Origin: Alteromonas aestuariivivens
GTDB lineage: Bacteria; Pseudomonadota; Gammaproteobacteria; Enterobacterales; Alteromonadaceae
Reading direction: 5' to 3'
DNA length: 64,000 nucleotides
Assembly (NCBI RefSeq): GCF_003367475.1
Contig: NZ_QRHA01000002.1
Coordinates: forward strand, 1-64,000
Shown here: positions 58,969 to 64,000 of the stretch, in pieces
Layout of the letters: each line of letters opens with the position of its first letter
How positions within the stretch are numbered: position 1 is the first letter of the stretch
Notes under the pieces: model-generated
What the model was told of the DNA's origin: nothing
The model's database searches: none
What the model saw: only the letters and a program-made list of their open reading frames with translations
Made by a program: the position numbers and the translations under genes

Positions 58969-59223
58969 TAGGTGTGAGTCAATGGCGCAACTTAAAGCGC
59001 TAAAAAGTTGAGCATCATCGGGGGGAATTCCTCCTATGAAGTATCTTTGGGTTGACTGGGCTGGTTAAAATATCGACACTGTTATGTAATAGTTAAGTCT
59101 AAAGTGCTAGAACGATGCGGCAAGGATGTCTGCGTAAAAAAGCAGTTTGCTGAGGCAAAGTAAAAGCAGACCGGTGAGTATGCTGTTTGGTCATGCTTTG
59201 TATTACACAAAAGGATAGGGCGT

Positions 59224-60819
59224 ATGCAAAATAGAAGCGTGTTTTTTGTTGGTTTAGACGCTGCTGATAAAGATCTCATTGAGCAATGGGCCGCTGAGGG
59301 AGTCTTGCCGCATTTCGCTAAATTGCTTGGCTCTTCTCTTTTTGGTGATATTGAAGTGCCCAGGGGCTTGGAGGCCGGATGTGTCTGGCCGACAACCTAT
59401 TTTGGCTTGCGCCCCGGCAATATGGGCCAATACGATGGCGCCCGCCTTTTTGATTCAAAAACTTACGAACACATATCCTATCAGCCGGAAACGGATTTAA
59501 CACCGCCAATCTGGGCAACACTCAGTCAGGCAGGTAAACGGTGCGCCGTCGTTGATGCGCCGTACAACTACCCGGTAAATAATATCAATGGTGTTAAGGT
59601 GGTCGATCGTGCCGGGCACGTTCCCGCCGGCGGGGGCAACTTCCTTCATTTGAGAACCAATCCACCTGAACTGGCCGATGAAATAGTTGAACTCTTTGGC
59701 CCGGACCCGGCTGAGGGTAAATCCAGTGACTACTTCGCAATGGATACAGTGGAGGATGTGAAGCATTTCGTAGACATCTACTCGACACGTATTGAAAAGA
59801 AAACTGACATGATCCTGCATCTGTGGGGCAAGGAGCCCTGGGACTTCTTTATGTCGGTTTTTACTGAAGCGCACTGTGCCGGACATCGTTGCTGGTTTCT
59901 GCACGACCCCAATTACCATTCTTATAATGCCGAACTGGCAGAGGCGGCGGGTAATCCGCTCAAGGAGATTTACATCGCACTGGATAAGGCTATCGGCAGG
60001 TTGACCGAAGCCGTTAAAGGAGATGCCGACGCGATTGTATATTTAAGCCACGGCATGGGGCCCAGACATTCCGGCACCCGAATTTTAGACCGCATGCTGG
60101 CCAGAATGGACCATCAGGATATTGTCACCGGGTCAGGTTGGATCATGGATATGGGGCGTAAGGTTTGGCGTGTGATGCCCGAAGCTCTGAGAAAGCCATT
60201 TCTAGGGGTCCGGAACAATGTGACCAACGACGGTTTTCAGCCCAATCGCCATACCCGTCGTTTTTTTGAGGTATACGCCAACGACAGAACGGCCGGAGTA
60301 AGAATTAATCTGAAAGGTCGGGAAGCGAATGGAGTTGTTGAGCCGGAAGACTACGACGAACTGTGTGAAACCTTGCAGAAGGAACTGTATACACTGATTA
60401 ATCCGGATTCAGGTAAGCCCGCAGTCAGGGAAGTCATTAAAGTGAACACCAGTTTTGATGGCCCATTCGGAAACAACTTACCGGACCTGCTGGTTACCTG
60501 GAATCGGTCGCACGTCATCAACGCTATAGAATCTCCGATGCACGGAAGGGTAAACAGCGAAGGGCTGGATATGAAAACGCGCACGGGTGATCACCGGATA
60601 AGAGGGCGTTTCTTTGCTCTGTCCGATGCCTGGCAACCATGCAAATTGAATGAGAACGTCAGAACCGAAGATTTCGCACCTACTATCGGAAAATTACTGG
60701 GCGTTGAGGTACCCGTGACGGATGGGCGCATCATTGCTGCTCTCACGCAAGGCAGTGCGCCTGAAGCAATGGGCAATAATTTGAGACCTGTCGAAAATAA
60801 AACCAGGAACATTGCATGA
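59224..60819 (+). CDS. Alkaline phosphatase-superfamily phosphodiesterase/phosphohydrolase
   Basis: 531 residues. Type I phosphodiesterase/nucleotide pyrophosphatase pattern: FFVGLDAADKDLIEQW with the first metal-ligand Asp, a W-PTTYFGLRPGNMG block carrying the Thr nucleophile equivalent, and AIVYLSHGMGP with the later ligands. No signal peptide, so probably cytosolic, unusual for enzymes acting on extracellular polymers. Substrate unknown; related proteins occur in exopolysaccharide clusters. ATG follows AAAAGGATAGGGCGT. The downstream glycosyltransferase overlaps its stop codon by 4 bp. Confidence 0.82.
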   Translation: MQNRSVFFVGLDAADKDLIEQWAAEGVLPHFAKLLGSSLFGDIEVPRGLEAGCVWPTTYFGLRPGNMGQYDGARLFDSKTYEHISYQPETDLTPPIWATLSQAGKRCAVVDAPYNYPVNNINGVKVVDRAGHVPAGGGNFLHLRTNPPELADEIVELFGPDPAEGKSSDYFAMDTVEDVKHFVDIYSTRIEKKTDMILHLWGKEPWDFFMSVFTEAHCAGHRCWFLHDPNYHSYNAELAEAAGNPLKEIYIALDKAIGRLTEAVKGDADAIVYLSHGMGPRHSGTRILDRMLARMDHQDIVTGSGWIMDMGRKVWRVMPEALRKPFLGVRNNVTNDGFQPNRHTRRFFEVYANDRTAGVRINLKGREANGVVEPEDYDELCETLQKELYTLINPDSGKPAVREVIKVNTSFDGPFGNNLPDLLVTWNRSHVINAIESPMHGRVNSEGLDMKTRTGDHRIRGRFFALSDAWQPCKLNENVRTEDFAPTIGKLLGVEVPVTDGRIIAALTQGSAPEAMGNNLRPVENKTRNIA

Positions 60820-61868
60820 AATCGCCAGCCGTTTCGGTAATAGTTCCTGCCTACAATGCGGCGGGCACGCTTGGTCGAGCGCTGATTTCGGTTGTTGAGC
60901 AGTCTTTTACTGATTGGGAGTTGCTCGTCATTGATGATAAATCAACCGATGAAACGGCTTCCATCTGCCGTCAGTATTGTATGCTGGATTCGCGGATCCG
61001 CTATCTGTGCAGCCCTTTTAACGGTGGGCCTGCCCATGCTCGAAATGTGGCTCTGGAACACGCCAAAGGGGAATGGATCACACTGTTGGATGCGGATGAC
61101 TGGTATGAACCTGAACGGTTATCAACTTTGCTGAAGGCTGCTGCATCGCAGGAAAGTCAAATTGTTGCCGACAACCAGATCTTTATGAATGCTGAATTCA
61201 ATGAATCAAAAGGGTTGCTGACAGAGTCCGGCTCGTCAGATTTTTTGACATTGAGTGTCTCAGACTTCTTTGAAGGGGACGTAATACGGCGGTATTCACG
61301 GAACCTTGGTTTATTAAAACCGCTTGTCAGGCGAGAGCTTATTGAACAGCACAGCATTCGCTATGACGACAGAAAGCGCGCTGCGCTGGGTGAAGATTTC
61401 TACTTTTTACTTGAATGTCTGGTGCATGCCAAAGTTCTTGTTTACGTCACCGAACCTCTTTATAACTATAGAGTGGATGGCCTGTTGAATATCTCCAAAC
61501 AACTGAAACTCGAAAGCCTGTTTAACTGGAAGAGCATGCACGAACGATACGCAATTTCACTTGCTGGAAAATTTCAGCAAAGCGAGTGTCGGCATATGCA
61601 AAACAGGGGGGTGCAAATAGACCGTTACATCCAGTTTCGGATGTTGGTCGACCCCATAAAACAGGGCAATATTGCTCAGTTTATGTTGCGATTCCTAAAA
61701 CACCCGGTGCGGTCAACGCAACTGCTGGTTTCTGATCTAATCGCCGATCCCGGTGCTATTTTACTTACTGCAACCTACCTGAAGTTAAACTTCAAACAGG
61801 CGGTTGGCCGGGGGTACAGTCGCTGTACAAAGTGGTTGAGTGCCAAGGATTTGAAGAAACCATCCTGA
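60816..61868 (+). CDS. Family 2 glycosyltransferase
   Basis: 350 residues, GT-A fold. VSVIVPAYNAAGTLGRAL at the start, DD in VIDDKSTDET, and the metal-binding DADD at 92-95 within LLDADDWYEPERL. A helical C-terminal part without a clear membrane helix. Adds a sugar to an unknown acceptor. ATGA overlap with the phosphodiesterase gene implies coupled translation and a shared pathway. Confidence 0.9.
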   Translation: MKSPAVSVIVPAYNAAGTLGRALISVVEQSFTDWELLVIDDKSTDETASICRQYCMLDSRIRYLCSPFNGGPAHARNVALEHAKGEWITLLDADDWYEPERLSTLLKAAASQESQIVADNQIFMNAEFNESKGLLTESGSSDFLTLSVSDFFEGDVIRRYSRNLGLLKPLVRRELIEQHSIRYDDRKRAALGEDFYFLLECLVHAKVLVYVTEPLYNYRVDGLLNISKQLKLESLFNWKSMHERYAISLAGKFQQSECRHMQNRGVQIDRYIQFRMLVDPIKQGNIAQFMLRFLKHPVRSTQLLVSDLIADPGAILLTATYLKLNFKQAVGRGYSRCTKWLSAKDLKKPS

Positions 61869-61933
61869 GTTTTGGTGCTGAATGAGGATATTCATCCAAT
61901 CTCGACCAGTCCAGGGTAACAAAAACAGATAAG

Positions 61934-61967
61934 AAAAAACCCTGCAAGAAAGTTCCGGCAGGGTTTT
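61934..61967. terminator. Terminator between the glycosyltransferase and tolC
   Basis: AAAACCCTGC...GCAGGGTTTT stem with A/T flanks, lying between two convergent genes, so useful in both directions. Confidence 0.85.
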
Positions 61968-61995
61968 CAGCAGACTAACGGGGGTATCTGAAAGA

Positions 61996-63396
61996 TTAAC
62001 CCTCGTCCGATTCTTTCACCGGTGTGAGCCCGCGGTTGATTAACTCAACGTCTTCGCTGGTCAGGTTACCTGCTGCCTGTTTCAGGTTCACTATCGAACG
62101 GATGAAAGCGTAACGGGCATTAGACAGGTTGCGACGCGCATCAAACAAATTCCGGGTGCTGTCCAGTACGTCAACGATGGTCCGGGTACCCACATCGAAG
62201 CCTGCCTCGGTGGCTTTCAACGCACTTTCTGCAGAAACTACAGCCTGTTCCAGTGCGCGGATGACCGAGATAGCGGCTTTCACATCGTTAAATGAACTGC
62301 GAATGCCCTGCACGGTTTCACGGTAAGTTTGTTCGAGATCCTGGCTGGCGGCTACATACAGGTAACGGGCGCGGTCAGATTGAGAGGTGACCCGTAAGCC
62401 TTCAAAAATAGGCACATTCAACCGCACACCGATACTGTAGCTGTCCAGAGTCGGCGGGTTGTTGGTAAAGGTGCTCTCGATGTTGTTTAGAGGGTTTAGG
62501 ACAGTGCTGGTACTGTCCCGATCTGTACGACCATAGGAAGCGCTCAGGCCTAAAGTGGGGTAGTGGCCGGCTTGGGCCGAAGAAATGTCTTCTTTAGCGA
62601 TGTCGACTGCCAGCCGGTTTGCAAGCAGATCCAGGTTGCTGTCTTCGGCAATTTTGAGCCAGTCGTCCACGCTGGCTGGAGCTGGTACTCTGGCTGAGAA
62701 GCTATCGGTGTCCAGCGCAAACAAACGGTCGTGGTATTTACCTGTGATCACACGCAGTACTTCCAGGGCTTGTTCGAGCTGGTTTTCAGCCTGGATTTCC
62801 TGGGCCAGGGTGTTGTCGTAGTTCGCCTGGGCTTCGTGCACGTCGGTGATGGCGGTCAGGCCCACCTCAAAGCGTTGCTTGGTTTGCTCCAACTGGCGTT
62901 CGAATGCACGCTTTTCGGCACGTACGAATTCCAAGCTGTCACGGGCACTCAGTACATCAAAATAGGCGTTGACCACACGTACAATCACACCCTGCATTAC
63001 CGATGCATATATTGCATCGCTGCGCTCGGCAACTTTTTCGGCCCGGTTCAGGCCTACCCAGTTTGCGTGGTCGTATAATGACATTTGCAGGTCAAGACCG
63101 TAAGCCAGGACGTCGGTGTCATTTTCACCTGAAAAACGAACGAATTCATTGTCTACAAGTTCGTCAGAGGCTATATCACTATTACTTGTGGTGTAACCTA
63201 CGAATCCGGAGAGCTGGGGGAATAAGTTTGCCCGGCTGATGGAAATGCCCTCAAATGCGGCATCCCGTTGAGCTTTGGCACTGTTTACCAGTGGGTCATT
63301 GGCCAGGGCCTGCTGGTATACTTGAAGTAGGTCATCGGCAAGTGCGGAAGTGGTCACTCCCATTCCTATTATGAGCGACAGTAGAGTTCTTTTCAT
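61996..63396 (-). CDS. tolC: TolC-family outer-membrane efflux channel
   Basis: 466 residues; start MKRTLLSLIIGMGVTTSALAD behind AGGAAGG (signal peptide). Two OEP repeats, each with long coiled-coil helices: first DLLQVYQQALANDPLVNSAKAQRDAAFEGISISRANLFPQL, second SVDDWLKIAEDSNLDLLANRLAVDIAKEDISSAQAGHYPTL. FDVGTRTIVDVLDSTRNL is the conserved TolC tip segment. Exit duct for efflux and type I secretion. Divergent from nudF as in E. coli. Confidence 0.94.
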   Translation of the reverse strand: MKRTLLSLIIGMGVTTSALADDLLQVYQQALANDPLVNSAKAQRDAAFEGISISRANLFPQLSGFVGYTTSNSDIASDELVDNEFVRFSGENDTDVLAYGLDLQMSLYDHANWVGLNRAEKVAERSDAIYASVMQGVIVRVVNAYFDVLSARDSLEFVRAEKRAFERQLEQTKQRFEVGLTAITDVHEAQANYDNTLAQEIQAENQLEQALEVLRVITGKYHDRLFALDTDSFSARVPAPASVDDWLKIAEDSNLDLLANRLAVDIAKEDISSAQAGHYPTLGLSASYGRTDRDSTSTVLNPLNNIESTFTNNPPTLDSYSIGVRLNVPIFEGLRVTSQSDRARYLYVAASQDLEQTYRETVQGIRSSFNDVKAAISVIRALEQAVVSAESALKATEAGFDVGTRTIVDVLDSTRNLFDARRNLSNARYAFIRSIVNLKQAAGNLTSEDVELINRGLTPVKESDEG

Positions 63397-63649
63397 GGTG
63401 CGCCTTCCTGTGTTCAATTATTTAGTCCCTTGGACTGCATGTTGCAACGAAGTTTAAAAAAATCAACGTCTAACCAACAGCTTATTGTGGTAACAGTCCA
63501 TGTCTAACTGTAACAGAATGTGTTGCCACTCATGGTATGATCATTAAGCAATACTATAGTGGCACAATTTGTTCAAGTGTCCTAGCTGTATCGGTAACAG
63601 CTTGGCATACTGGGTATTATAGTTTATTAACATTCGAAGGTGTCGGTAA

Positions 63650-64000
63650 ATGAGCAAGGAAAAACCCAGTTTTACCTCAAAAGATGTCGAAATTATGAAC
63701 GTGCTGCCGTTGTATGATGGTTTTTTTAAAATGGTTCACTACGAATTTCGACACAAACTGTTTGCCGGTGGCTGGAGTGATTTGGTGCGCAGGGAAATAT
63801 TTGAACGCGGCCACGCGGTTGCTGTGCTTCCCTATGATCCTATCCGGCAGGAATTTGTATTGATAGAACAGGTACGAATCGGTGCCCTGGCGACATCAGA
63901 GTATCCGTGGCTCATGGAAGTGGTTGCAGGTATTATTGACGAAGGAGAAACCGAAGAATCGGTCTGCCATCGTGAAGCCATGGAAGAAGCCGGCATCACC
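63650..64000 (+). CDS. nudF: ADP-ribose pyrophosphatase (partial, cut by window end)
   Basis: The first 117 codons. Product begins MSKEKPSFTSKDVEIMNVLPLYDGFFKM, and the Nudix box (AGIIDEGETEESVCHREA then MEEAGIT) is reached just before the edge. Hydrolyses ADP-ribose to AMP and ribose 5-phosphate. The rest lies outside the window. Divergent from tolC. Confidence 0.93.
   Translation, partial: MSKEKPSFTSKDVEIMNVLPLYDGFFKMVHYEFRHKLFAGGWSDLVRREIFERGHAVAVLPYDPIRQEFVLIEQVRIGALATSEYPWLMEVVAGIIDEGETEESVCHREAMEEAGIT

Overview
The window looks like chromosome from a marine-type gammaproteobacterium. The supporting markers are the ftsB-ispD-ispF-truD-surE-pcm-yqaA-nlpD-rpoS block, rplU-rpmA-obgE, mutH-rppH-ptsP-lgt, rluA-rapA, tolC opposite nudF, fadBA, and a PEP-CTERM-type TPR lipoprotein. 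mutH and the 283-residue thymidylate synthase argue against Pseudomonas proper and fit a lineage near Alteromonadales, Cellvibrionales or Vibrionales. The sequence alone does not let me name a genus. Most of the window is ordinary housekeeping DNA.

Left end (1-2291): the start of a chromosomal integron. An integron-type tyrosine recombinase (intI, + strand) faces away from a leftward array. Two gene cassettes on the - strand each end in a recognisable attC site of about 100 bp, and an attI-like stretch lies between intI and the first cassette. The array continues past the left edge.

2.4-16.9 kb: a YcjX/YcjF-like pair; the fadBA beta-oxidation operon with a PsrA-like operator; slt; pepQ and a ZIP transporter; ispB; rplU-rpmA; obgE-folA. 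17-24 kb: the rpoS stress/cell-envelope operon, nine - strand genes packed head to tail, with weak GTG or TTG starts at ftsB, nlpD and rpoS. 24-41 kb: putA without its usual DNA-binding domain; a YgiM-like SH3 protein opposite a CYTH/CHAD triphosphatase; a membrane-anchored AraC-like regulator; mutH; rppH-ptsP; a TSUP permease and lgt; then a flavin monooxygenase that sits between lgt and thyA with its own palindromic operator-like site; thyA and an AmpG-like permease.

41-56 kb: a DUF3530 protein, rluA-rapA, a PIN-PhoH ATPase, a periplasmic transglutaminase-like protein, cysG, a DEAD-box helicase, a large TPR lipoprotein of the PrsT type, and a bacterial voltage-gated cation channel with an unusually acidic selectivity filter.

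56-62 kb is the second accessory-looking region: a sulfotransferase, a secreted GH71-like glucanase, a cytosolic alkaline-phosphatase-superfamily enzyme and an overlapping family 2 glycosyltransferase, all on the + strand. Together with the PrsT-like protein they suggest a surface-polysaccharide function, although no Wzx, Wzy or exosortase gene is present here. The window closes with tolC and the beginning of a divergent nudF cut by the right edge. I saw no rRNA, tRNA, CRISPR array, insertion sequence or prophage.
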